From Ignavibacteria bacterium (GTDB lineage Bacteria > Bacteroidota > Ignavibacteria > SZUA-365): 64,000 nucleotides of DNA. Below, piece after piece: positions 63,976 to 64,000 of the stretch. How positions within the stretch are numbered: position 1 is the first letter of the stretch; each line of letters begins with the position of its first letter. Position numbers and translations under genes: made by a program. The notes under the pieces were generated by a model. That model saw only the letters and a program-made list of their open reading frames with translations, did no database searches and was not told the DNA's origin. The stretch lies in the NCBI GenBank assembly GCA_016720835.1, contig JADKJW010000013.1, positions 77,974 through 141,973 on the forward strand, read 5' to 3'.

Positions 63976-64000
63976 TCGAAGGGTGAAGGGCCTGCCCGCC

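Overview
The window reads as a high-GC chromosomal segment, probably from a metagenome-derived or draft genome, of a member of the Bacteroidota/Chlorobi/Ignavibacteria (FCB) group. The evidence is indirect. Three predicted secreted proteins (12307-15624, 18334-19944, 20056-22440) carry type IX secretion C-terminal sorting domains, one with the Asn-Tyr-Pro-Asn-Pro-Phe signature. Several genes are preceded by sequences resembling the Bacteroidota -33 TTTG / -7 TAnnTTTG promoter. PD40/OmpA, DUF2279, DUF6132 and Wzi-like proteins fit the same group. I see no rRNA or tRNA gene, no CRISPR array and no insertion sequence. Five otherwise conserved genes are each broken by one small indel, which suggests sequence error as much as real decay.

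Layout. (1) 1-7902: surface-polysaccharide sugar genes: the end of a formyltransferase-like gene, a PIG-L/LmbE deacetylase, a phosphoglycosyl transferase, a frameshifted Wzi-like barrel protein whose signal-sequence region holds a repeat block, a frameshifted CapD/FlaA1-like nucleotide-sugar dehydratase, and gmd-fcl for GDP-L-fucose. (2) 7988-28432: envelope and housekeeping genes: DUF2279 protein, a duplicated-domain exported protein, a PD40-OmpA lipoprotein, an eight-repeat Cys-rich T9SS cargo, a LiaF-like protein, CstA, two FG-GAP/VCBS T9SS cargos, PPK2, an AI-2E-family transporter, RlpA, an EamA transporter, a CBM9-like protein translationally coupled to a GH76-like protein, and a YggX-like zinc-ribbon protein. 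(3) 28804-38316: a compact type IV pilus-like locus: atypical pilin, PilC, PilB, PilT, a PilM-PilN fusion, a PilO-PilP fusion and a secretin. (4) 38419-45424: response regulator, DUF6132, FmdB, rhodanese lipoprotein, UvrD/PcrA helicase, LysS and a PP2C/SpoIIE phosphatase. (5) 45529-57054: a polysaccharide assembly locus: two GT4 enzymes, methyltransferase, GT2, Wzx flippase, Wzy-like polymerase/ligase, two paralogous Wzz proteins and a Wza-like SLBB export protein. (6) 57328-62468: a small isomerase-like protein, a response regulator and a three-gene [FeFe] hydrogenase operon of the HydABC/Hnd type. (7) 62950-63975: a membrane protein with two arrestin-like domains.

How the genes may work together. 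Regions 1 and 5 together supply activated sugars (GDP-fucose, amino or N-acyl sugars), the initiating lipid-linked sugar transfer, glycosyl transfer, flipping, polymerisation, length control and outer-membrane export, so a fucose-containing capsule or exopolysaccharide is likely. Region 3 holds nearly all core parts of a type IV pilus machine in reduced gene number; no prepilin peptidase is in the window, and the pilin-like protein lacks the normal leader and Glu5. The hydrogenase operon points to fermentative or syntrophic H2 metabolism coupled to NAD(H) and ferredoxin.
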